Part shown: piece by piece, positions 8,401 through 15,930 of the stretch | Numbering within the stretch: position 1 is the first letter of the stretch | Layout: each line of letters starts with the position of its first letter | Assembly: GCA_036939975.1 (NCBI GenBank) | Contig: JALLPB010000451.1 | Span: 1 to 17,526 of the forward strand | DNA: 17,526 nucleotides | From: Cyclostephanos tholiformis | Lineage: Eukaryota; Bacillariophyta; Thalassiosirophyceae; Thalassiosirales; Thalassiosiraceae | Reading direction: 5' to 3' | Position numbers and translations under genes: made by a program | Notes under the pieces: model-generated | The model's database searches: none | What the model saw: the letters and a program-made list of their open reading frames with translations, nothing else | Told to the model about the DNA's origin: nothing

Positions 8401-9461
8401 GGCTCGTCGTAATTCTCGATCACTGGATCCGAAACGCTCTTCCACGCGAACGTCCTTTCCTGCGATGCGGATTCCCAAGACGATCGATCGTCGAGACGCT
8501 GGGATATGGAATGCAGCGCCGCCGATTCGAATGGCATGGACGAATGCGACGACGACGACGACGACAACGACGGACCGAACGGGTTCATGCCGTCGTCGTT
8601 CGCGAGCGAGCATAGCGGCTCGGCGTCATCGTCCAGCTCGTCCTTGCCGCCCGTGCATTCGAATTCCTCCTCGCCTTCGCCGTCGTCGCCGTCGTCCTCC
8701 GTCGACACTTTCCCCTCCTCCACGGCACGATGCATATGAGCGACGCCGGGCCCATCGTACCATGAATGATATTCGCCATCACCATCGCCACCGCCAGATT
8801 CGACGCCGCACGCCGGCTCGGCATCTGGATCCATGTCGGGCAATCCGCCCTCGCATTGCGCGGTCGTCCCCTCGTCGACTTCCTCGTTGGATGAGATATT
8901 ATTCGTCGACATTGACTTCGTCGTCGTGGTTGTGATCGACCCGCCGCCTCCTCCATCGGCGCTAGCACTAAGGGCGGTGTCATCATCCCCCCCCTCCATC
9001 CCATTCCCCCCATTTTTCTCCTCCTCATTCTTCTTCTTCTTCTTCTTCTTCTTCTTCTTGATTGTATCCCACCCGGCGAGCGGACACTTGTGGTCCAAAT
9101 CAACCGCGAAGTTCCGAAAGAATCCCGTCGTCATCAGCTCCGCGAGTATGACGTGTAGCTGCATGTCGTTCGCCTTCTCGAGCTGTTCGACGTCGCACGT
9201 GGCGTCCTCGATGAGACCTCCGCCGCCGTTGCCGTTGCCGTTGCCATTGCCGATGAAGGGATGGAGAAGGAACTCGTTGCCGTGTGGGGAGGATGGCGCT
9301 ATTTTGCCATTGGACGAGACCACGATGTCCGCGGCATCGACGTAAGCGAGGGGGTCGAATATTGCATTGGCGGAGGCGAGTAGCAGCACTGCCGAGACGC
9401 GGATCGACGACGATGACGTCCTCCTCCTGATCCTTGTCCTGATCCTTGGGGTTGGGATCAT
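5429..9461 (-). CDS. ERO1-fumarate reductase-cytochrome b5 fusion protein (1314 aa, 2 exons)
   Basis: Exons 9461-6376 and 6287-5429; start ATG at 9459-9461. Residues 1-43 are Arg-rich then hydrophobic (VSAVLLLASANA), a likely ER signal peptide or anchor. Residues about 85-645 are ERO1, the ER oxidase that recharges protein disulfide isomerase. They include CDVEQ, NPERNTGY (R394, T396), IWNAIYEENC (W404), SGLH (S444, H447), LLRALKKA (R500) and the catalytic CVQCQQC (C580, C583, C586) with GYGTALKIL. These match ERO1 FAD ligands and the redox-active cysteines. Residues about 748-1220 are flavin fumarate reductase: GTGLAG (753-758), MGGNSNKASSGIN, H993 of HPTG, E1013, R1037 (proton-donor Arg by comparison with Shewanella Fcc3), HYCMGG and R1197. 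Residues about 1243-1314 are cytochrome b5 with heme His H1277 (HPAG) and H1300. No KDEL tail. Proposed role: fumarate-coupled oxidative folding. Confidence 0.93.
6288..6375 (-). other. 88-bp GT-AG intron in the ERO1-fumarate reductase gene
   Basis: On the minus strand the exon ends GGGAAGAG, then GTATGTG begins the intron and TTTTTCCAG ends it, followed by ATTCTGCGATG. Splicing joins AG|A into Arg1029 and gives the family-typical GKRFCDELGTR, whereas reading through hits a stop at 6276. The intron lies eight codons before the proposed catalytic Arg1037. Confidence 0.92.
8192..8218 (+). repeat. (GAC)n trinucleotide run encoding poly-Ser
   Basis: GAC repeats on the plus strand give the serine run at residues about 416-423 of the fusion protein, between the EENC motif and MCYEERVLYRL of ERO1. 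A second, shorter run at about 8548-8566 gives another serine tract (about residues 299-305). Confidence 0.9.
9028..9059 (+). repeat. (TTC)n microsatellite encoding poly-Lys in the ERO1 domain
   Basis: A 32-base TTC run on the plus strand is read on the minus strand as a lysine run at residues about 135-144. It is followed by NEEEKNGG and Gly/Thr/Ser-rich low complexity. It lies inside the N-terminal ERO1 region, where the family has no such insert. Confidence 0.9.
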
Positions 9462-10055
9462 GCTTGGATTTCGGGGTTGAATTCGGGAGGAGAGGTTTTC
9501 ACTACAGGCGAATGATCAGCTGTTCAGTCGTCGCTCTCGCCTATGGCCTTCTTTGTGGATAGTATGTTATTCCCAGGACTATTCTCGTTATGGGAGGCGG
9601 CGTCTCATTATCATGCCAACACCTCCATAGAATTCGATATTATTATGAACGTTACTATTGTACTAGTATCTACTAGGTAGGTTCTTGTCTGTGTTTTTTT
9701 TTAATTTCCACCTGTCCCCCCTCTGGTATGTATCGTGTGTGTATGGTGTCATGCGACTTATATATCGCCAAACAACACGCCAAAAAACTAAAAATAATCA
9801 TCGATTGACCCCCGGCCCCCCCCCGCGACCCCATGTTTTATTTTATATTTTAAAATTTTCACCCACAGGGGTAAAACTACGGCTTGTGACGTCAGAGCTC
9901 ATAAAATCATCTAAGAGAGTCGAGGATACCACGCGTCAAGATAAAAGGAGTAACACACACAAAATCATCATCATCAAAGAAACGTTTTTTTGATCGTAGA
10001 GTTTAGCTAGTAATCCCAAAACATTATAATATATTAGACGACGCCATCCTACACC
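9462..10055. promoter_or_regulatory. Shared divergent upstream region of the ERO1 fusion gene and ascorbate peroxidase
   Basis: 594 bp separate the two divergent start codons. The region includes a T run at 9695-9703, TATATATC near 9759, a C run near 9815-9824, and AT-rich sequence just before the peroxidase start (ATTATAATATATTAG at about 10024-10038). A perfect TGACGTCA palindrome sits at 9887-9894, about 160 bp before the peroxidase ATG. Which element drives which gene cannot be read from sequence. Confidence 0.6.
9887..9894. promoter_or_regulatory. CRE-like bZIP site TGACGTCA
   Basis: A full 8-bp CRE palindrome. In the diatom Phaeodactylum, TGACGT-type CO2/cAMP-responsive elements control the plastid carbonic anhydrase promoter through bZIP factors. 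The same logic here is inference from the motif and its position between divergent genes; one 8-mer can occur by chance. Confidence 0.4.
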
Positions 10056-11078
10056 ATGAAGATCGCAAGCGCCTCCCTCCTCCTCGCCGCCATCGCCTCC
10101 GGCGCCGAGGCCTTCACGTCCTCCTCCTCTCCCCGCAGACCCCTAGCCTCCGCGAGTCGTAGATCATCGATGTTGACCCCCCTCTCCGTGACGAAATCAG
10201 ACCTCGCCGGCGCCGAGACGATGATCGACGACATCCTCAAGGCCAAGAATTGCGGTCCGGTATTCGTGCGCCTTGCATGGCACGATTCCGGCACATACGA
10301 CGTCAACATATCCGATTTCCCGCAAGCGGGGGGGGCCATCGGTTCCATCCGCTTCGCGCCGGAGATCAATCACGGCGCGAACGCGGGATTGGCCGGCGCC
10401 GTCAAGCTGCTCGAACCCGTCAAGGAGGCGTATCCGGGCGTTTCCTACGCCGACATATTCCAGATGGCAAGCGCCCGAGCGATCGCCCTAGCGGGTGGTC
10501 CGATCATTGACATGAAGTACGGCCGCGTCGATGCGACCGGTCCGGAGATGTGCAGTCCGGAGGGGAACCTCCCCGACGCCGAGGCCGGTCCGGGGGGCAA
10601 GTTCGGCGGGCCGGGTGGCACCGCCTCGACCGAGGACGTCAGCGTCGAGTGGCACTTGCGCAAGGTCTTCTACCGCATGGGCCTTGGCGACGAGGAGATC
10701 GTGGCATTGAGCGGCGCGCACACCTTCGGTCGCGCGTACGCCGACAGGAGCGGACTCGGCGCCGAGAAGACGAAGTTCACGGACGGTTCCGAGGTCAAGC
10801 TCGCCGACGGGTCCACCACCACGAGTTACACCCCCGGCGGATCGCCCTGGGTGAAGGATTGGCTCGTCTTCGACAATTCGTACTTTACCACCATCAACGA
10901 CGCTAGTACTGACGAGGAGCTTCTCAAGCTAACCAGCGACAAGATCCTATTCAAGGACGCGGGATTCAAGCCGTACGCGATGAAATTCGCGAATTCTCAG
11001 GCGGATTTCTTCGAGAGTTACGCGAGGGCCCACAAGGCGCTTTCGGAGCTCGGGTCGAAGTTCGAGCCTGTGGAGTAA
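10056..11078 (+). CDS. Plastid-type ascorbate peroxidase (340 aa)
   Basis: Class I heme peroxidase that reduces H2O2 with ascorbate. Residues 1-19 are a signal peptide ending GAEA. Phe20 follows, then a Ser/Arg-rich transit region (to about 45), the bipartite A|F form used for secondary plastids. Distal site R72, W75 and H76 in VRLAWHDSGTYD; proximal His222 in SGAHTFGRA; proximal Trp265 with Asp273 in FDNSYF. Arg231 (ADRSG) and Lys64 (AKNCGP) match the ascorbate-binding Arg172 and Lys30 of pea APX, favouring APX over cytochrome c peroxidase. An insert of about 25 residues between RSG and PW resembles that of chloroplast APX. There is no C-terminal membrane helix, so a soluble stromal form is likely. 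Single exon, CpG-rich codon use. Confidence 0.92.
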   Translation: MKIASASLLLAAIASGAEAFTSSSSPRRPLASASRRSSMLTPLSVTKSDLAGAETMIDDILKAKNCGPVFVRLAWHDSGTYDVNISDFPQAGGAIGSIRFAPEINHGANAGLAGAVKLLEPVKEAYPGVSYADIFQMASARAIALAGGPIIDMKYGRVDATGPEMCSPEGNLPDAEAGPGGKFGGPGGTASTEDVSVEWHLRKVFYRMGLGDEEIVALSGAHTFGRAYADRSGLGAEKTKFTDGSEVKLADGSTTTSYTPGGSPWVKDWLVFDNSYFTTINDASTDEELLKLTSDKILFKDAGFKPYAMKFANSQADFFESYARAHKALSELGSKFEPVE

Positions 11079-11614
11079 GGTACGGTAGGGCCGAGGATGT
11101 GACCCCCCCCTGGAGGGAGACCGCGCGCTTTGGCTAAGTGTCTAGAATGGACTGTTGTTTGGGGGGGGGGGGGGGGGACCNCCCTGGGTAATTTCATACT
11201 CCCATTCGTGAGTTTGTCTCAGTGGACGTTTGGGAGTTGGGGGGTTGGGGGGGGGGGGCGACATTTCGTTGAACAGGTCGAGATTTAGAGGCGAATGCGT
11301 ACAGTTGGGGTCAGTGGGAAGAATGATTACACACATCATTTCTCGCCAAGACCAATAGCTTAAGAATACACATATAAACTATCTATCTAGGTACTTCTAT
11401 ATCCGCCTAGATGTGCATCACCACTGGCGAACCTGCTGTATGTTTTCCTCATACATTACACCCGATAATATATTTTAGATAAGGGTTCTTACAACTTTTC
11501 TACCTTGCTTTCGAGCAGATGAAGTTTACGCGACAAAAGCAGACTTTGCAGTGCTTTCACACTATTTTCATTTAAGATATCATTATTTCTATCTGGGTTG
11601 GATCATGTGCCATC
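11079..11614. other. Convergent 3' intergenic region with poly-G tracts and one N
   Basis: The tail-to-tail space between the peroxidase and the ankyrin gene. It holds a C run near 11103-11109, a G17 run at 11161-11177, an undetermined base at 11181, and a GGG/G6/G12 cluster at 11232-11258 that could form a G-quadruplex on the plus strand. The G17 run and N make this the least reliable sequence in the window. The remainder (11330-11614) is AT-rich with no gene seen; 3' UTRs of both genes must lie here. Confidence 0.6.
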
Positions 11615-14191
11615 TCAGAGCTGAACAATACTCGGCTGGGCAGTCAAAAGATTAAACAAAACCTCCAACGATTCAAGGTCGTTATTGAACGTATCGTCTT
11701 CTGCAGTAGAATTCGTACTTTCGTTATGGGAATTGCTGTCGCCGCCATGCGGTGAAATCTCGCAATTCGCACAGCTTCTGATGGCGGCAACATGGAACGG
11801 GAGCAAACGATTCACATCTTCTAACAATCCAACTGAGGGATCTGCATCGAAAATGGCTTGGACGCCTCCTTCCCTCCATGATTTGTTGGTGGCACAAGCT
11901 AAATGTAATGGGTACTTCCCTTCTCCATCTGGAATAGAGGCTAAATTTTCAGCCAGGCCGATAATGTGCTCAATCAAATCGCGTCCTGCAGATGGACTAG
12001 CAGCAGCAATGTGTAGGACTGTCCAGCGACGTGGGCTTTCCTCCGGCGCAGAGATTGCAGGGGTGTAGGCCGAGTAGATGGAATCAATGCCACGATCCCA
12101 CATAGTACGTCCCGAGTCGACGGCGAGGTGGAGCGGCAACCTTCCCATCCCATCCATAATGGACGCAGCACGAGGATTGGCAATGACGAGATTCATGATC
12201 AAGGACGGGCGAGCGTCGGGGCTAGAAGCTGCCATGTGCAAAGGAAGTTGATTGAACGTAGATGGACCAGCGCGTGTTTGGGCTGCCGCGGGGTGTGCAG
12301 TAAGGATGGATGTCACATCGGGGGTCCATTCCTCGGCTTTCTCTGCCAGGTAATGAAGTGGAAGCCGACCAGAATCATCCGGCATAGATGCAGCGATCCT
12401 GTTTGCTACGGCCAAATTATGAACAACGGATTCGTCTAATGCTAAACCAGCAACAGGACCCCTGGCGGTTTGAGTCTGTAAAGGTGACGGTCTTGCGGGA
12501 GAGGAGTGCTTGTTTTGACTAACGTAGATAGCAATGCAATGGAGGGGGGTCCTCCCAATGCCATCTCTGACAGAAGACGCTTCAGTGTATGCTTCGTAGA
12601 TATCTTTTGGACCACAATCAGCCCATTGCATTTTATGGACATTCTGGCAAATCAGGTGGAGGGGCAGACTGCCGTAGCCATCCACGTGGCGTGCAGCAAG
12701 AGGATTCAGCTTTAGAAGAAGCTTGATAACATTTCGTCCTTCCCTACCAGAAAGTGGAGACATCGCAGCGAAGTGTAAGGCCGTCCTATTGGATAACTGA
12801 TTCGACTGAGGATTAGGAAAAGGTTTCACGTGATGATCTGCTCTAAACAGATCATTCTCGTCAACTTCTAATGCCTCTTCGGGGTGAAGAGCTCTCGCCA
12901 TTAGGAGTAGCTTAGGATGGCACTTGATCGCACAAGTTGCATGAAAAACTCTCCATTTCCTTCGAGAAATTGGCTCTGGACTTGGCTTAGAAGTTTCGTC
13001 CGATTTGTCTTCTTGAGGTGGAAAACGAAAGTATGCTCTCAACAATGTGTTTGCTTTCTTCCAACTGTTCTGCAACGGTTTTAATGCTGGCTGATCCTTC
13101 TCCATCACCTCCCTCACTCTTTTTTCTGCCGCCTCCTTATCCGATCGTGGGGAAATTTCTCCTCCCTCTGCATTTTCAGCATTTCCGCCAGATTCCCAAC
13201 CCTCCCCATCAAAGGGTCTTAGTATTTGTAACATTCTTTTCCCCTCAAAGGAGTTTGCATACTTGTCCCAAATACAACCCAAGGGGGTCACATGATCCCT
13301 ATCCTCGTCAAGTACCGCATCCGGATCTGCTTGCAATAATAAATCTACTACACCATCCGGTGCGTCGTAGAGCAGGGCATAGTGCAAGGCACTCCTTCCG
13401 TCGTTGCATCTCATCGTCGCTGCCCTCTTTCCCAGCTCGGGGTATTTACGCAGTAGTAGTTTCACTACATCTCTCGACGTTTTGTTCCTGCAGGCACGAT
13501 GGAGGGGAGTCCAGCCCTTATCATTCGTCTGAACCAGCGCCTCGGGATATGCAGTCAAGAGGGAGTCCATCACGTCTACGTGGGGGCAACGACGATCGCA
13601 TGCGTGATGCAACGCATTCCACCCCTCCTTACCAACGTACATGGCAGATTCGGGGTGCGATTGGCTGAGAGCCAAGACGGAGGACCAATCCGTGATCCTA
13701 GCCGCATCATGAAGAGCCGCTATGTCTATTAGTGCCTCCCCCCCATCGAAAACTTGGGGTAACTGGGGAGGTATTCTATCTCCCCCCGTGCTGGATGTAC
13801 GCCTATGAGTCTCCGATCTATCTGGTAAAACACTCGACGACATATGATCGTCATCCAATGATGCACTTCTATCGATCCGCAAAGAATACAAGTCTATGTT
13901 GTCCAATTCCCCGCTAACGCTTCCCCAATCGCCACCGCTGCTTCTTCCCCTTCCCATGGTGAGATCGTTCACATCGGCGGACGATGCACCCCACTGTCTG
14001 AGCAAAGATTCAAATCGTTGGTCTGTGCGGCGAGGGGGCTGACCCCCTGGCGGAGAAGTGTCATTCGATGCCGCTCCCTGAGGAGGGACATCCTCTACTG
14101 GGATCGGCGGGGGGTGTTCACTCATGGCTTCGGCGAATCGGAATTGTGAAACAAAAGAACGCACTGCGTTGCTAGAAGTGGAGTTACGCAA
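11615..14191 (-). CDS. Ankyrin-repeat protein (858 aa)
   Basis: One uninterrupted frame. Residues 1-150 are disordered, rich in Pro/Ser/Gly (PPPIPVEDVPP, PPGGQPPRR). Residues about 156-330 carry ankyrin repeats (GWNALHHACDR, GWTPLHRACRN, GRSALHYALLY). About 335-410 is a charged linker, and about 414-800 holds a second block (NRTALHFAAMS, GSLPLHLICQ, GRTPLHCIAI, GRLPLHYLAE, NQLPLHMAAS, GRLPLHLAVD, RWTVLHIAAA, GKYPLHLACA, LLPFHVAA). The repeats often end in AxP-like turns (HPAAAQTR, ANPRAAS), with degenerate spacing typical of diatom ankyrin proteins. No enzymatic domain, membrane segment or clear signal peptide. Met23 (14123-14125) is an alternative start; the first 22 residues are Ser/Arg-rich and could be a presequence. 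A scaffold role is likely but the partner is unknown. Confidence 0.88.
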   Translation of the reverse strand: MRNSTSSNAVRSFVSQFRFAEAMSEHPPPIPVEDVPPQGAASNDTSPPGGQPPRRTDQRFESLLRQWGASSADVNDLTMGRGRSSGGDWGSVSGELDNIDLYSLRIDRSASLDDDHMSSSVLPDRSETHRRTSSTGGDRIPPQLPQVFDGGEALIDIAALHDAARITDWSSVLALSQSHPESAMYVGKEGWNALHHACDRRCPHVDVMDSLLTAYPEALVQTNDKGWTPLHRACRNKTSRDVVKLLLRKYPELGKRAATMRCNDGRSALHYALLYDAPDGVVDLLLQADPDAVLDEDRDHVTPLGCIWDKYANSFEGKRMLQILRPFDGEGWESGGNAENAEGGEISPRSDKEAAEKRVREVMEKDQPALKPLQNSWKKANTLLRAYFRFPPQEDKSDETSKPSPEPISRRKWRVFHATCAIKCHPKLLLMARALHPEEALEVDENDLFRADHHVKPFPNPQSNQLSNRTALHFAAMSPLSGREGRNVIKLLLKLNPLAARHVDGYGSLPLHLICQNVHKMQWADCGPKDIYEAYTEASSVRDGIGRTPLHCIAIYVSQNKHSSPARPSPLQTQTARGPVAGLALDESVVHNLAVANRIAASMPDDSGRLPLHYLAEKAEEWTPDVTSILTAHPAAAQTRAGPSTFNQLPLHMAASSPDARPSLIMNLVIANPRAASIMDGMGRLPLHLAVDSGRTMWDRGIDSIYSAYTPAISAPEESPRRWTVLHIAAASPSAGRDLIEHIIGLAENLASIPDGEGKYPLHLACATNKSWREGGVQAIFDADPSVGLLEDVNRLLPFHVAAIRSCANCEISPHGGDSNSHNESTNSTAEDDTFNNDLESLEVLFNLLTAQPSIVQL

Positions 14192-14734
14192 GAGTTATTC
14201 TCTCTCTAGAGAATTACGGCGAGGGGGGGCAGTAGACCGCTGGAGAATTATTGCTCGTCACTCGAGATACTCGAGATAATATGATTGCTTTGCTCGGTTC
14301 TCTCCTTGACAACGTAAAACCGGGGCGGGAATCCGAAAGCAAGACGAGATAATTTGGCCTTCAATTTTTTTACCGTTGCCTCTCAAGATTCAAGATTCAG
14401 CTCTATGCGCTCTCTTTTCAGGCACTTCTTGGATTGTTGCGGGTTCTCTTCTTCTTTCTTGGGTTTTTTCGGGCGGGGGTCGTGGCAGGGAGGGGATGGT
14501 CTGTCCTTGGTCCTACGGCGCCTTAGTTGAGGCTGAGGGAATGGTGCGTCTCCCAGCCATATTCACTTCCCTCCTCGCACCATCTTCATCCCCTCAACTT
14601 TATTCTCTCTAGGTATTTTGCTTCTTATCTAATATTGTACCTAGATTATGCTCAGTTCTGATTAATGGATTAATAAGACACAATAGTAAACTCACTGAAT
14701 ACTGGTTATATAAGTTATTTAATGTTTAATCTGC
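14192..14734. other. Upstream region of the ankyrin gene, no gene seen
   Basis: 543 bp. Next to the ankyrin start are TCTCTCTCTAGAGAATTACG (14199-14218), a short G run (14222-14228) and a direct repeat of ACTCGAGATACTCGAGATAA (14261-14280). Further right are pyrimidine- and GT-rich sequences, then AT-rich DNA with GATTAATGGATTAATAAG near 14659. The left end of the Harbinger-like element should lie between about 14600 and 14734, but I see no terminal inverted repeat without its other end. Confidence 0.5.
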
Positions 14735-14930
14735 CTAATCCTCATAGTCTACCTGAAAGAGAGGCTCGCCATTGTCGATGCCGAGCTGCGTGACGATCGC
14801 AATTGCTCGGAAAACCTCACCGTGACGCCTGATGTTGTGGCGGTAGGTATTCTTGATGATGCTCCAGGTTTTAAACCGTACGTTTATCGTCTCGTGTCGA
14901 GATCGAACACAAGACTGCATCCCCTTGTTG

Positions 14931-14944
14931 GCGACGGGCGACGG
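14931..14944 (+). repeat. 7-bp tandem duplication causing the transposase frameshift
   Basis: GCGACGG occurs twice in a row on the plus strand. Removing one copy would bring the two halves of the transposase into register at NPCNPVA-NKG, so this is the likely lesion. Confidence 0.75.
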
Positions 14945-15290
14945 GGTTGCACGGGTTATCTGGGCACTTGACTTTATCAGCGGCGCCCACGTAGCCATTG
15001 TCGGCATCAATGCGCTCGCCCAGGTCGAGGAAGTTCCGGAGGACTTGATTAAATATCTTGATGTCCGTCCATTTTTCAGCAGGGTATGAACCTTGGATCC
15101 ACACCAGGTCCCCGCCCAAAATGCTAACCCCGATCTTGTATTGGAGGGCGGACTTCCCCGCGTACTTGTGTGAAGCGAAAGCGTTCCCTTGAATCGCGGC
15201 CCCCGTTTGCGGGATCCGAAAATTGGTCCCGTCGATGGACATTAGGCAATCATTGCCCCTGTCCGGTTCCTTGCACCTGTCAAAATCGAC

Positions 15291-15480
15291 CTGCAATGTA
15301 GAGAGGATGGGGCCGGAGAGGAGGGGGGGGGGTTGATAGGGTTTGTCTCATTGACGCAACGCACGGCGATGTCGATTGCAATGTCATCGTGCATAACATA
15401 GACAATTGGATAAGACGACAATGTCATTAGCTCACGGTATTCGATAAAATAAAATAAATAAAAAATGATAATATTCTTAC
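15291..15480 (-). other. 190-bp GT-AG intron in the transposase
   Basis: Minus strand: exon ends CACGAGGTG, donor GTAAGAATATT, acceptor CTACATTGCAG, next exon GTCGATTTTGAC. Phase 0. Splicing gives HEV|VDFDRCKEPDRGNDC, and stops interrupt the unspliced frame. It contains a nine-G run on the plus strand near 15324. Confidence 0.8.
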
Positions 15481-15930
15481 CACCTCGTGCACCAGCGAGG
15501 AGACGGCTTCAATGTACGCCCAGACCCACTTTCGGTAGGTCTTGGCGTCAACTGCACCGCCGGATCCGCCAACTGTTGCGCACCCCGTAGCCTGAAGAGG
15601 GTAGGCCTTCATAAAATGAAGTGCCCAAAGTAGATGCTTTGGGCGACCGTCCTCTGGCTGAAGGCCGTGGTAATTGAGGAGATCCCAGACGATCTCAACG
15701 ATAATGAGCCTTGTACCAAAGGTCTCGCGGAAGAAGCGAGCCTCTGTCAACATCGTTGATGCTTTTTGGAGGGTACTGTTCATGATATCCCGGGCGGCGG
15801 GCATGAACAGGCCAGCAACGTCATCATCGCTGTAGGAGATGTCATCGTCATCTTCGTCGTCGTCATTGTCGTCGGATTCATCTAACTCCCTGTTGGTGCG
15901 GGAGTAGGTGTCCTGCGAAGTCCTGGCCAT

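Larger units (their letters stand above)
14735..15930 (-). pseudogene. Harbinger-like DDE transposase, frameshifted
   Basis: Exons 15930-15481 and 15290-14735, intron 190 bp. The chosen start is MARTSQDTYS at 15928-15930. Residues 14-38 are an acidic Asp/Glu run. Residues about 90-150 (PKHLLWALHFMKAYP, DAKTYRKWVWAYIEAV) look like the N-terminal DNA-binding region of diatom relatives. Exon 2 has the DDE nuclease: D170 in SIDGTNFRIP, HKYAGKSALQY, and D247 in DADNGYVG. After NPCNPVA the frame is shifted by an extra 7-bp unit at 14931-14944. The other frame continues MQSCVRSRHETINVRFK, with the third acidic residue (Glu) at 14891-14893, and ends EPLFQVDYED* at 14735. All three catalytic residues are thus present in the DNA but not in one frame. 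Confidence 0.88.

Noticed and set aside
8465..9345. Long plus-strand open frames opposite the ERO1 region (8465-8935 and 8833-9345)
   Set aside because: Their translations are runs of Arg/Thr, or Val/Phe/Pro, from the antisense of Ser/Asp/Lys repeats. The minus frame has clear ERO1 motifs.
5429..9461. Two separate genes (ERO1 and fumarate reductase) wrongly joined
   Set aside because: Residues 1-1029 form one uninterrupted frame through both domains, with no stop, start-like gap or splice site needed at the junction. An assembly error cannot be excluded without reads, but nothing at the junction suggests it.
10056..11078. Cytochrome c peroxidase or catalase-peroxidase
   Set aside because: The length is that of a single-domain class I peroxidase, the ascorbate-binding Arg231 and Lys64 are present, and the insert is chloroplast-APX-like.
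11154..11260. Telomere-like or subtelomeric repeat
   Set aside because: Pure G runs without a regular TTAGGG-type unit, and genes continue on both sides.
13018..13668. 216-residue plus-strand frame opposite the ankyrin gene
   Set aside because: The opposite strand carries continuous ankyrin repeats; the plus frame is low-complexity Ser/Pro/His.
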